A stretch of DNA of 18,004 nucleotides. Origin: Rhodospirillaceae bacterium (GTDB lineage: Bacteria > Pseudomonadota > Alphaproteobacteria > SP197). Shown piece after piece: positions 7,570 through 15,245 of the stretch (its first letter is position 1; each line of letters starts with the position of its first letter). The notes under the pieces are model-generated. The model saw nothing but the letters and a program-made list of their open reading frames with translations, had not been told where the DNA came from and did no database searches. The stretch covers positions 1-18,004 of the forward strand of contig JABIUG010000197.1 of NCBI GenBank assembly GCA_018700655.1. The letters are read 5' to 3'. The translations under genes and the position numbers were made by a program.

Positions 7570-8787
7570 GATGATCGCCTTTTCCAGGAACGGCCTGTTT
7601 TCCGCGATCCGGTCGTAGCCGAAGGGCGAAAGATCGAGCGTGCGGAATTCGCCATAGGTAAGCAGCTCGGATGTTCCCCGCCCCATTGCCGGGGATTGCT
7701 GGAAGCCATGACCGGAAAAACCATTCACGAAGATGAAGTTCTCGACCGTGTTGTGCGGACCCAGGATGGCGTTCTGATCGAGTGTGTTGAAGGCATAATG
7801 GCCGACCCAGGAATTGGTCAGCTTGATCGCCTCGAACTGCGGCACCCGGTGGGCGATCGCCGGCCAGATCTTGGTCTCCCAGATACTGTGATCTTCGACA
7901 AAGTCGTCATAGTCGACTGCGGGGTCGTCATCGGGGGGGCCACCGGCGAGGTAGAACTGGCCGTCGGTCCGCATGGTGACGCCGGTGGGGTCGATCGTCA
8001 GCGGCAGGTCGCGGTCGAGCGGTTGTTCGGCTGCGAAGATATAGGTGTAACGCTTGCGCGGCTCGACCGGAATTTCGATCCCCACCATACGTGAAGTCAG
8101 CACGGCGCGTGGTCCTGAGGCATTGACCACCGTGCCACAGGCGACGACTTCGCCCGATTCAAGCGTGACGCTTTCGACTTTTGACCCCGCGCTGTTGCGC
8201 GTCATGGCGACAACCCGGTTGGTGATATAGTCGACGCCCTTTTCACGGGCCGAACGTTTCCACCAATCGAACAGTGTGTTGCCGTCGAAGTATCCCTCGT
8301 CGATCAGGTTGTGACTGCCGATCACGATGTCATCCATGTTGTAGAATGGATACGCCGCCTTGATTTCTTCGGCGGTCAGAATTTTCGTGCCGGCACCACA
8401 GGATGCCTGGATTTTCTGGTTCTCGCACAGGACATCAGCGAAGGCTTTGTTGTCGGCCAGATACATATAGCCGAAGCTCCGGAGCATGACCTCGGGCACG
8501 CGTTCATCGCCGCCCATGTAGTCACGGAAGTTTTTTACGAATTCCGCGCCAAATTGCGAAATCCGAACGTTGATCGCGGCCGAGAACTGCTGACGGATGC
8601 AGCTGTTGGTGCGCGCGGTCGAGGTGAACTCGTAGGTCGGGTCCTTTTCGACCACCAGCACGGAACCGTCGAAATCAGGATTGTCGGTCAGGAACCAGGC
8701 CACCGAAGAACCCAGCATGGCACCACCGACGATCACCACATCATAACTCGACGTCCTCGGTACCGCCGAAATGCTGGACTGGTTCAT
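7567..8787 (-). CDS. DAO-family FAD-dependent oxidoreductase (sarcosine/glycine/D-amino-acid oxidase type)
   Basis: A 406-residue flavoprotein. The N-terminal Rossmann dinucleotide-binding motif is DVVIVGGAMLGSSVAWFL at residues ~16-33, followed by an acidic ribose-binding end (VVEKD). The C-terminal FAD-contact region reads FVNGFSGHGFQQSPAMGRG, typical of DAO-fold secondary and tertiary amine oxidases and FOXRED1-like proteins. The family oxidises N-methyl or alpha amines to imines, passing electrons to oxygen or a quinone. No signal peptide is seen, so it is cytoplasmic. The start at 8787 has GAGG four bases upstream. It is the last of six minus-strand genes, 98 bases after the lactonase-like gene. 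A weak promoter-like pair TTGCGA-18-TCTAAC in that gap could give it independent expression. The substrate is unknown. Confidence 0.9.
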   Translation of the reverse strand: MNQSSISAVPRTSSYDVVIVGGAMLGSSVAWFLTDNPDFDGSVLVVEKDPTYEFTSTARTNSCIRQQFSAAINVRISQFGAEFVKNFRDYMGGDERVPEVMLRSFGYMYLADNKAFADVLCENQKIQASCGAGTKILTAEEIKAAYPFYNMDDIVIGSHNLIDEGYFDGNTLFDWWKRSAREKGVDYITNRVVAMTRNSAGSKVESVTLESGEVVACGTVVNASGPRAVLTSRMVGIEIPVEPRKRYTYIFAAEQPLDRDLPLTIDPTGVTMRTDGQFYLAGGPPDDDPAVDYDDFVEDHSIWETKIWPAIAHRVPQFEAIKLTNSWVGHYAFNTLDQNAILGPHNTVENFIFVNGFSGHGFQQSPAMGRGTSELLTYGEFRTLDLSPFGYDRIAENRPFLEKAII

Positions 8788-8885
8788 CTGTCCTCTTCCC
8801 CGTGAAAACTTGTGAATGCGCTTCGTTACACAGAGTTAGAGCAACTTCACAGACCCCTTCGCAAGCCCCATGACGATGGATTTTC

Positions 8886-9761
8886 CTATCCGGCGAACTC
8901 GGGCTCGGGCAGGCCGTTGAATCCGGTTTCAATGGCAAACAGACCGCCTGACAGGGGTGCATCGGCAAGTTCGGACGCACTGAGGCCCGAAGTGGCAGAG
9001 GTGACATAGAGCGTCGCCAGGTCGGGCCCGCCGAACATGCAGCTTGTGACATTGGGTACGGGAAGCGTCACCGTGAGGTCGACCTCGCCGTCGGGCAGGT
9101 AACGTGTCAGACGTGCGGCCTCATAATGTGCGTTCCACAATCCGCCCTCGCTATCGACCGTCATGCCATCTGGAATGCCGGCATCGGGCCAGATTTCAGC
9201 GAACAGCTCCTGCGGCCCCAAGGCACCCGATGCGGAGTCCATGTCGTAGCTGTAGATCATGCCGGCCGTGCTGTCGGCGAGATAGAGCACGCTTCCGTCC
9301 GGGGCGAAGGCAGGTCCGTTGGCGAGCATCATGCCGCCAGCGGCCACGGTCGCCGTGCCGTCAGGATCGACACGGTAGAGTGTGCTGACCGGTTTGGTTT
9401 CGGAGACATGGTACGTGTTGATCCACAGGCGTCCCTGCCGGTCCGCCTTGGCGTCGTTGAAAAACACGCCGTCGCGGTCTTCGCGTGGGTCGGTGAGGGG
9501 CGTGAGTTCACCGTTCACGGGGTCGAGCAGGGCCAGGCCATCAGGTACGCCCAGAACGAAGCCGCCGTTGCAGCGTTGTATCAGCACGCCGATCTGACTG
9601 ACATCGGCCAGCGGCAGGCGCTCGTTCTCACCGCTGTCGGGCCGGTAGCGGTAGATCGCCGGCAGATACATGTCGAACCAGTAGAGGCACGCATCGCGCA
9701 CCGACCAGAACGGGCCTTCACCCAGTCCGGCAGCGATCTCGACAACGCACTCGATCTTCAT
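8886..9761 (-). CDS. SMP-30/gluconolactonase/LRE family protein
   Basis: A 291-residue six-bladed beta-propeller lactonase-like protein. The divalent-metal ligands of the family are all present at the expected positions: Glu15 (GLGEGPFW), Asn102 (FFNDAK), Asn148 (MLANGPAF) and Asp198 (GIPDGMTVD). Members hydrolyse aldono- and related lactones, and many serve sugar or aromatic catabolism. No signal peptide is visible, so a cytoplasmic site is likely. The ATG at 9761 follows a GGAAGGGGG tract at about nine bases. It lies 112 bases downstream of the deiminase and 98 bases upstream of the DAO gene on the same strand. In this operon it probably opens a lactone or ester intermediate. The exact substrate cannot be told. 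Confidence 0.92.
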   Translation of the reverse strand: MKIECVVEIAAGLGEGPFWSVRDACLYWFDMYLPAIYRYRPDSGENERLPLADVSQIGVLIQRCNGGFVLGVPDGLALLDPVNGELTPLTDPREDRDGVFFNDAKADRQGRLWINTYHVSETKPVSTLYRVDPDGTATVAAGGMMLANGPAFAPDGSVLYLADSTAGMIYSYDMDSASGALGPQELFAEIWPDAGIPDGMTVDSEGGLWNAHYEAARLTRYLPDGEVDLTVTLPVPNVTSCMFGGPDLATLYVTSATSGLSASELADAPLSGGLFAIETGFNGLPEPEFAG

Positions 9762-9873
9762 GGTTGTGGCCCCCTTCCATTCCTTTCGAACACGCCGGCC
9801 ACTATCGGGTCGCGGGGGGCTTGCAACAAGCTGCTGTGTTCAGGGCGAACCCCCGTTCAGCGGTCCAATCGCT

Positions 9874-11019
9874 TTAGATCGCGTTGCCGAAGATCGTCGA
9901 TATCGCCGGCTGGCCGTTGGTGTGGCAATGCACGCCACCGCCCGAGGCCCAGGAACTCAGAGTCTCGATGATGTAGACGTCGCGGCCGGGGAAATACCCC
10001 TCGATCCGGGCCTTGGCCGCCGCGTCGGTTTCCGGGTTGTCGAAGCCCACGGTGATGACAAAGCCGTTGCCGACCAGCCAGTTCGTGTAGTTCGTGTCGA
10101 AGGTGTGACCGCGGTAGTTCACGGTGCCTTCGATAGGCTCGTGGATCACGGTGAAACCGGCCTCCTCGATCGTGGCGGCTGCGGCATCAAAGATCGCGTT
10201 CGTACCGTTGCCGGCGGCCTGGCACTGGGAATTTCCGGTGCAGTCGGCCACGACCACGGTGGTCGGGTTGATGAAACGTGCGATGCCGTCGATATGGCCG
10301 TTGGTCAGATCGCCCTCGGGCACGCCTTCGACAAAGACCACCTTGCTCACGCCGAAATGCTGCTTCAGGTCGGCTTCGGCCTGTTCGCGGGTGTAGCCGG
10401 GATTGCGCCGGGGGTCGCCGAGCGCGCTCCAGTTCAGGATCAACGTATCGATGCCGTTGAATTCCAGGTTTCCGCGTTCGTGCACGATATCGATGCGGTC
10501 GACCGGAAGGCCGGTGACTTCGCCGACTTCCGTGGGAACCCGGTTATCCAGGCCATAGGGGATGTCCTGGCCAAAGGCACCGCCCCAGGCGTCGAACTGC
10601 CAGTTCTGCAGCCGCATCTCGCCATCGGCGACGACATAGACCGGGCCGTTGTCGCGCATCCAGGCACTGTCGTTGCCGATATGATGCCACACGATGTTGG
10701 CATGATCGGGATTACCGCCGGCCCGTTCGATCGCCGAACGTGCATCGCCGCGAATGCTGCCCAAGGCATAGAGGATGTTGATCGTCTGGTAGCGGCTGAT
10801 GATATCGACCATCTGGGCAAAGGTGCTTTCATGCTCCTTTTCGTACCGGCCGGGCCACTGCAGCCATGTTCCTGCCTGGGGCTCCCATTCGGCGGGAACG
10901 CGGATGGTCGAAGCTCCGTTACCGGAGGCGAGAGAAATGGTGGGACTCATGAGGGCTCCGCAGGCAAGGGTAGCGAGTTGTGTGAAACGGCGACGGTCGA
11001 GATCGGGAGCACTGGGCAT
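9874..11019 (-). CDS. Tat-exported agmatine deiminase / peptidyl-arginine deiminase family protein
   Basis: A 381-residue pentein-fold hydrolase with a twin-arginine signal (DRRRFTQLATLACGALMSP, residues 8-26) ending near LASG. Catalytic features are WMRDNGP (Asp123), GHIDGIARF (His242, Asp244) and the nucleophile Cys365 in SGGGVHCHTNGQ. The family converts a guanidino group to a ureido group with loss of ammonia, as in agmatine to N-carbamoylputrescine. The usual EGG-x-DG element reads ERGNLEFNG here, and the residue after the catalytic Cys is His rather than the common Ile, so the substrate may differ from agmatine. The start at 11019 is chosen for GGAGGAAG six bases upstream. An ATG at 11058 would push the RR motif inward. 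Export to the periplasm is unusual for a biosynthetic agmatine deiminase and suggests a scavenging role. Confidence 0.9.
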   Translation of the reverse strand: MPSAPDLDRRRFTQLATLACGALMSPTISLASGNGASTIRVPAEWEPQAGTWLQWPGRYEKEHESTFAQMVDIISRYQTINILYALGSIRGDARSAIERAGGNPDHANIVWHHIGNDSAWMRDNGPVYVVADGEMRLQNWQFDAWGGAFGQDIPYGLDNRVPTEVGEVTGLPVDRIDIVHERGNLEFNGIDTLILNWSALGDPRRNPGYTREQAEADLKQHFGVSKVVFVEGVPEGDLTNGHIDGIARFINPTTVVVADCTGNSQCQAAGNGTNAIFDAAAATIEEAGFTVIHEPIEGTVNYRGHTFDTNYTNWLVGNGFVITVGFDNPETDAAAKARIEGYFPGRDVYIIETLSSWASGGGVHCHTNGQPAISTIFGNAI

Positions 11020-11191
11020 GGTTTTCTTCCTCCGGGCCGCGCCTGGTCGAAGCGGCATTACGACGTTGGATCAGCATGCCTCATGGGAGGTTTGCTGGTG
11101 TCATCCAACATGGCCCCGGGTTTCTGTGACTTCCAACGCGAATTTCTCGACCTTTAGATCGAATTTCCTCATGTATCTCGGGATCAATTGT

Positions 11192-11208
11192 GCCGTTCGT
11201 GGAACGGC
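11192..11208 (-). terminator. Hairpin just after the TauD gene
   Basis: GCCGTTC (11192-11198) and GAACGGC (11202-11208) form a perfect seven-base stem with a 3-base loop, eight bases downstream of the TauD stop on the minus strand. No U-run follows. It may be a weak terminator or processing/stability element between TauD and the deiminase. The remaining spacer (11020-11191) contains no convincing gene; a 23-codon frame there has no ribosome-binding site. Confidence 0.35.
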
Positions 11209-11216
11209 CGGCCGGT

Positions 11217-12068
11217 CTACGCGGCGGCAGCTTCCAGGACGCAGCCTTCCAGGGTGATGCGGTGCATCAGGCGGCGATGGCCGTGGTAGTCGTTGACTGC
11301 CAGATGCCAAGTCGCGCGGTTGTCCCAGATCGCCAGCGTGTTGTTGGCCCAGCCAAGGCGCAGGGTGAATTCGGGCTTGGTTGCCTGCTGGTAGAGGTAG
11401 TTCAGCAGCGCTGCGGATTCCTCATCGCTCCAGCCTTCGATCCGCAGGGTGAATTCCGGGTTCACATAAAGCGCGCTACGCCCTGACGTGGGATGGTGGA
11501 TGACCATGGGATGGGTCGAGAACTGGTTGGCGCTATCGGCATTGGCAAAGACGCCCTTGAGTTCGTCACTGCTGAGTGCAGCTTCACCAAAGACATGGGC
11601 GCTGGAATGGACCGCGCGCAGGGTTGCGAGCGCGGCCTTGAGGCCGTCTGAAAGGCTCTCATATGCCGCATACATGCTGGCAAAGATCGTGTCGCCGCCG
11701 GTGGGAGGCACGTCGCGGGCATAGAGCAGCGAACCCAGTGCCGGTTCCGTGTCGTAAGAATGATCGGTATGCCATTCGCTCCCGATGTTGCTGGTCTGGC
11801 CCGGTTCCTTTCTGACTTCGGCAATATCGGGATGGCCTTCGACCGTGGGAAAGAAACGGTTGATGTTGATCCGCCCCAGAGCCTGGGCCACGGCGCGGTG
11901 CTGCTCGGGTGTCAGCAGCTGATCGCGAAAGACGATGACGCCGTTTTCACCAAGCGCGCCGAGCAGGGCCTGAGCTGTGTTGTCTCCAAACGGCTGTGCG
12001 AGATCGAGGCCGATGATCTCTGCACCAAGCGCTGTGCCCAGTGGTTTTACCTCAAAGCTCTCGGTCAT
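11217..12068 (-). CDS. TauD/TfdA family Fe(II)/2-oxoglutarate dioxygenase
   Basis: A 283-residue protein. Iron ligands are His100 and Asp102 (SEWHTDHSY) and His255 (WDNRATWHLAV). Arg266 and Arg270 in YHGHRRLMHRIT match the 2-oxoglutarate-binding and substrate-anion positions of TauD-type enzymes. The N-terminus (VKPLGTALGAEIIGLDL) is also typical. The family hydroxylates carbon next to sulfonate, ether, amine or carboxylate groups, which leads to cleavage. A conserved Arg that binds an anionic end suggests an acidic substrate. The ATG at 12068 follows AAGGAG at six bases. It lies 65 bases after the Rieske gene, that gap being occupied by a CocE-tail relic, and is followed by a hairpin and a 197-base spacer before the deiminase. 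The call to TauD itself (taurine) is not justified, because no sulfonate transporter is seen. Confidence 0.93.
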   Translation of the reverse strand: MTESFEVKPLGTALGAEIIGLDLAQPFGDNTAQALLGALGENGVIVFRDQLLTPEQHRAVAQALGRININRFFPTVEGHPDIAEVRKEPGQTSNIGSEWHTDHSYDTEPALGSLLYARDVPPTGGDTIFASMYAAYESLSDGLKAALATLRAVHSSAHVFGEAALSSDELKGVFANADSANQFSTHPMVIHHPTSGRSALYVNPEFTLRIEGWSDEESAALLNYLYQQATKPEFTLRLGWANNTLAIWDNRATWHLAVNDYHGHRRLMHRITLEGCVLEAAAA

Positions 12069-12079
12069 GGCGGGCTCCT

Positions 12080-12124
12080 TCAGGCCTGGTGAATCATGAT
12101 GAGGGACGGCCGAGCGGCATGATC
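12080..12124 (-). pseudogene. Relic of a CocE/NonD hydrolase C-terminus
   Basis: Fifteen codons reading DHAARPSLIMIHQA-stop align with the last codons of the intact CocE gene (HDATRPSCIMLPIHQA-stop at 13337-13384). There is one two-codon gap, and most codons match in the same frame. The final 16 bases are identical (12080-12095 and 13337-13352). It has no start, and lies between the Rieske stop (12134) and the TauD ATG (12068). It is best explained as the tail left by a duplicated or deleted CocE-type gene. Confidence 0.6.
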
Positions 12125-12133
12125 CTCGTTCGG

Positions 12134-13315
12134 TCAGGCCAGGACAGCCTCGGCGACCTGTTTTGCGAAGTGGTGGGTGATGCGGTCCCAGTGCGGCGAA
12201 AAACGCCCGCCATCGAATGCCGGTGAGCGCCGGCTTTGCTGTAGTTCCTCGACCAGCCAGACATCCTCGTCGTTGAGCTTGCGATAGGCGTTGACGCTCT
12301 CGGTTCTGTCGGTCTCGAACTCGGGGCTAAGGGCATCGTGCGGCATGTAGAACTTGATGCGTTCACGGGTGCGGAACGGACCGTCGGGCATGAGGTGAAA
12401 GCAGGTCATCTGGTCACTGGAGAACACCAGAAGAAGATTGGGAAAGAGTGCCAGGTAGGTGAGCGTTTGCGTACTTTCCTCGCTCATGCCCGGCCAGCCC
12501 GGCATGTTCCCGCCATAGCCTGGCCGGCTCAGGGGTGCCGGTGCCCGCCCGATGCTGATGTTCCCTACGGTCTCGTGGCGGTAGGTCGTCATGGGCGTCG
12601 TGGCATCAAGCTCCTTGTGAATCCATTTCACATGGTAGGAATCGATGAAGTTCTCGACGATGAGCTTCCAGTTCGCATCGATCACATAATCGATGTTGTC
12701 GGTGTTGGGCCCCTCCCGGACCGCTCCATAAGGGGCGGCGGCTGCATCAAGATGACGGACGTGCTCGGCAAACTCGGGTGCCCTGCCGTCCAGGTTGATC
12801 ATGATGGCATCACTCCACATGGCCGAGCGGATCGCGCGCAGGGAAGGCGGGTCGGCTTCCCGGGGCAGGCCGTCAGGATCGTCGGGCCCCAGAAAGTATG
12901 GCCGGCGCAGCAGCTTGCCGGTCTTGTCGAAGGTCCAGCAATGATAAGGGCAAGCCAGAACACGCTTGCCCTTGGCGGGCTCGCGCACCAGGCGCATGCC
13001 GCGGTGCGGGCAGACGTTGTGGAACACGCACACGGCATGGTCGTCGCCGCGGACCAGAAGAATGGAGAGATCGCCGAACCAGACCGGCGATACGTCACCG
13101 GGGTCGGGGATATCGGAGGCAAAACCGATGCAGAACCAGGTACGCGAGAACAGCTGTTCGCGCTCAAGATCGTAGAAGGCGTCTGATGTGAACGCACTGT
13201 TGGGAAGGCCGCGGGCATCTGCCGTGTCACTCAAGACCCGGTTCAGTGCCGCTAGGTCCGGTTCGGAGAGATCGTGACCGGATGCGTGCGTGGCTTCTGC
13301 TGTGTGCGATGTCAT
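12134..13315 (-). CDS. Rieske non-heme iron oxygenase, alpha subunit
   Basis: A 393-residue ring-hydroxylating-type oxygenase. The Rieske [2Fe-2S] ligands are Cys102/His104 (CPHRG) and Cys122/His125 (CPYHCW). The mononuclear iron site is in NWKLIVENFIDSYHVKWIH, with bridging Asp225 and ligands His228 and His233. A C-terminal acidic ligand is probable around Asp350/351 (NDEDVW). The bridging residue is placed as in the glycine-betaine/carnitine/stachydrine oxygenase group rather than naphthalene dioxygenase (one residue less between ENF and YH), hinting at N-dealkylation or monooxygenation of a quaternary amine. That is inference. No ferredoxin or reductase partner is in the window. The ATG at 13315 follows GAGGGAGAG. 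It begins 21 bases after the CocE stop and so is almost certainly co-transcribed with it. Confidence 0.93.
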   Translation of the reverse strand: MTSHTAEATHASGHDLSEPDLAALNRVLSDTADARGLPNSAFTSDAFYDLEREQLFSRTWFCIGFASDIPDPGDVSPVWFGDLSILLVRGDDHAVCVFHNVCPHRGMRLVREPAKGKRVLACPYHCWTFDKTGKLLRRPYFLGPDDPDGLPREADPPSLRAIRSAMWSDAIMINLDGRAPEFAEHVRHLDAAAAPYGAVREGPNTDNIDYVIDANWKLIVENFIDSYHVKWIHKELDATTPMTTYRHETVGNISIGRAPAPLSRPGYGGNMPGWPGMSEESTQTLTYLALFPNLLLVFSSDQMTCFHLMPDGPFRTRERIKFYMPHDALSPEFETDRTESVNAYRKLNDEDVWLVEELQQSRRSPAFDGGRFSPHWDRITHHFAKQVAEAVLA

Positions 13316-13336
13316 CGAAACACTCTCCCTCGGAGA

Positions 13337-15088
13337 TCAGGCCTGGTGAATCGGCAACATGATACACGAGGGCCGTGTGGCATCGTGGAACAGCGTCTGG
13401 GTCGCGACCACGGGTTCTGAGCCCTGGCCGAAGGCTTCGCCGGTGTTGAGGTTGCGGTCGTAGCGGTTGAAGTTGCTCGATGAAATCTCGACACGCAGGC
13501 TGTGGCCGGGCGCCAGGACATAGCTGGTCGACCAGACGTCGATCTCCAGCGCATAAACCGCGCCCGGCTCCATCAGGTCGGCACGGTCCAGGCCGTTGCG
13601 ATAGCGGCAACGCAGGATGCCGTCCTGGATCAGGTTGGAGCGGCCATCTTCGAAGACATCGACCAGCGCGACCGTGACATCGGTGTCGACCGCACTGCTG
13701 GTGAAATGGAGATGGGCAGTGATCGGGCCGGTGAGTTCCAGGCCATCGGCGAAAGGTTCACTGGTATAGACCAACACGTCCGGTCGAGCCGCGATCGGCT
13801 GGCGGTCGCCAATGCCGCCCGCCAGTGACCAGCAATCGAGCGCCAGGGTTTCGGTGATGGGGTCGGCCGGGTCGTAATCAAAGCTGTCATGGGCTTCGAC
13901 GTCACCCGGGCCTTCCCATGAGAGTTCTCCATCCCCCGCTGCGGTGTTGGCGGACCCGGAACTGCGCAGATAGATCGGTGTCAGGGTCGTGCCCGTCGGT
14001 GGCCAGACATCGGCATCGCGCCATTCGTCACTGCCCAGGGTGTAGAAGTGGATCGGGCCTGATGCGCCAAAGCCGTTGTCGAGCCCCATCAGATAACGGT
14101 CGAAAAAGGCAGCAAACGCGTCCCAGCGCGCCGCACCGGTGCCGTCGGCCACGGGGAGAATTCCCACGCGGTGATTGAGGTCGGGCGTATTTTCGTGATC
14201 GCCGGGACCAATCAGCAGGTGCTGGTTTCCGGTAACCGCGTTGTTGGTTGCCATATAGCGCCAGTCGGCGATGGTCGGACCGAGATAGTTGTCGTACCAG
14301 CCGCCCCAGTGCAGCACCGGGATCGTGATGCTGTCGTAACCTTCCAGCACGGAGTGGTCTTCCCAGAAGGGCGAGGGCAGGGGATTGGCCATCAGTTCAT
14401 CGAAGTAGCTCGAGGGCGCACCCGCAGCATTGGCCATCTCGGCCATCGGCAGATGCCAGTAGTCGAGTCCGGAAAGGTCCTGATAGGTCTGGTCAGTCAT
14501 CGAGATCGCCCAGGTCCCGACCGTGTTTACCTGCAGGCAGCCGTAACGCATCGTCGCCTTGTAACGGTCCAGGCTGATATCACCCGGCGCAACACAAACT
14601 AGGGCCGGATGTCCTGAAACCGCGCCGGCATAACTTGTGAAGCCGAAATAACTCTCGCCCCACATGCCTACCCGACCGTTCGACCAGGACTGACCGGCGA
14701 TCCAGTCGATCGTGTCATAGGCATCGGGAACTTCATTGGCTGCAAGGTTGGGTTCGAACAATCCTTCGGAATCCCACTTGCCGCGCACATCCTGAACCAC
14801 CGCGGCGTAACCCTGGCGCACCCAGTGGTCGGCGATCACCGGCATGAAACAATAAGGCTCGGTCTTGCCATAGGGCATCCGGGTCAGAACAGCAGGGTAG
14901 GGGCCGTCGCCCTGGGGAAGATAAACATCGGTGGCCAGATGCGTGCCGTCGCGCATGGCAACTCTTTCGTCCGAAAGCACAGGTCCTGCTGCCACACGGT
15001 CCGCCAGGTTGGATGGGATGCGGTCATAGGCCGCGACGAGGTGTTTGTCCTTCTGGGCTTCGAGCCCGCCCGTCTGTTCTCCGAACAT
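13337..15088 (-). CDS. CocE/NonD family serine hydrolase (X-Pro dipeptidyl-peptidase S15 type)
   Basis: A 583-residue alpha/beta hydrolase plus C-terminal jelly-roll domain. The catalytic triad is visible: Ser146 in GMWGESYFG, Asp266 in GGWYDNYLG and His298 in GPGDHEN. The oxyanion Tyr is in MPYGK near residue 73. The jelly-roll spans ~350-583 (e.g. DVTVALVDVFEDG, LAPGHSLRVEISSSNF). Family members cleave esters, amides or acyl-amino bonds (cocaine esterase, glutaryl-7-ACA acylase, X-Pro peptidase). No signal peptide is present. The ATG at 15088 is chosen because AAGGGA lies about eight bases upstream. A TTG at 15106 would add six residues without a ribosome-binding site. It is the first gene of the six-gene minus-strand set, 21 bases before the Rieske gene, and diverges from the permuted DAAO gene. 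The true substrate is unknown. Confidence 0.93.
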   Translation of the reverse strand: MFGEQTGGLEAQKDKHLVAAYDRIPSNLADRVAAGPVLSDERVAMRDGTHLATDVYLPQGDGPYPAVLTRMPYGKTEPYCFMPVIADHWVRQGYAAVVQDVRGKWDSEGLFEPNLAANEVPDAYDTIDWIAGQSWSNGRVGMWGESYFGFTSYAGAVSGHPALVCVAPGDISLDRYKATMRYGCLQVNTVGTWAISMTDQTYQDLSGLDYWHLPMAEMANAAGAPSSYFDELMANPLPSPFWEDHSVLEGYDSITIPVLHWGGWYDNYLGPTIADWRYMATNNAVTGNQHLLIGPGDHENTPDLNHRVGILPVADGTGAARWDAFAAFFDRYLMGLDNGFGASGPIHFYTLGSDEWRDADVWPPTGTTLTPIYLRSSGSANTAAGDGELSWEGPGDVEAHDSFDYDPADPITETLALDCWSLAGGIGDRQPIAARPDVLVYTSEPFADGLELTGPITAHLHFTSSAVDTDVTVALVDVFEDGRSNLIQDGILRCRYRNGLDRADLMEPGAVYALEIDVWSTSYVLAPGHSLRVEISSSNFNRYDRNLNTGEAFGQGSEPVVATQTLFHDATRPSCIMLPIHQA

Positions 15089-15129
15089 GACGTGTTTCCC
15101 TTGCAAGATCTCGTGACTGCTCGCCGTGG

Positions 15130-15151
15130 AGTATAGCGGTGATTGGCACCG
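15130..15151 (-). promoter_or_regulatory. Candidate -10 and operator for the CocE-led operon
   Basis: On the minus strand TATACT (15135-15130) is a good -10 hexamer, about 42 bases upstream of the CocE ATG. No good -35 is at the right spacing. Directly upstream of the -10 an inverted repeat CGGTG-ATTGG-CACCG (15137-15151) sits where the -10/-35 spacer would be, so it could be an operator. No regulator gene is present in the window to pair with it. Confidence 0.35.
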
Positions 15152-15181
15152 TCATCCCAGCAGCGCGTGACACTGGCGACA

Positions 15182-15210
15182 TTGTCTCATCGAGCGGAAA
15201 GCAGTTATCA
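15182..15210 (+). promoter_or_regulatory. Candidate sigma70 promoter for the permuted DAAO gene
   Basis: TTGTCT (15182-15187) and TTATCA (15205-15210) are separated by 17 bases. This predicts a transcript start near 15217, about 30 bases before the ATG at 15246. It is back-to-back with the CocE promoter candidate in the 157-base divergent spacer. Confidence 0.45.
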
Positions 15211-15245
15211 TCGTATGCAGCGCTCTAGCCTGAGCAGAGAAACCC

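Noticed and set aside
9800..9873. Small inverted repeats (GCTTG-CAA-CAAGC, GAAC/GTTC) after the deiminase stop
   Set aside because: Stems of four to five bases without a U-run are expected by chance at this composition.
9760..11157. A 465-codon plus-strand open frame
   Set aside because: Antisense to the deiminase gene, which has a Tat signal, a strong ribosome-binding site and catalytic residues. No recognisable domain in the translation.
11101..11310. A 69-codon minus-strand frame and its inner 23-codon ATG frame (MRKFDLKVEKFALEV...)
   Set aside because: The longer frame overlaps the conserved TauD C-terminus out of frame, and the inner ATG has no Shine-Dalgarno sequence. The AT-rich patch is more likely plain intergenic DNA.
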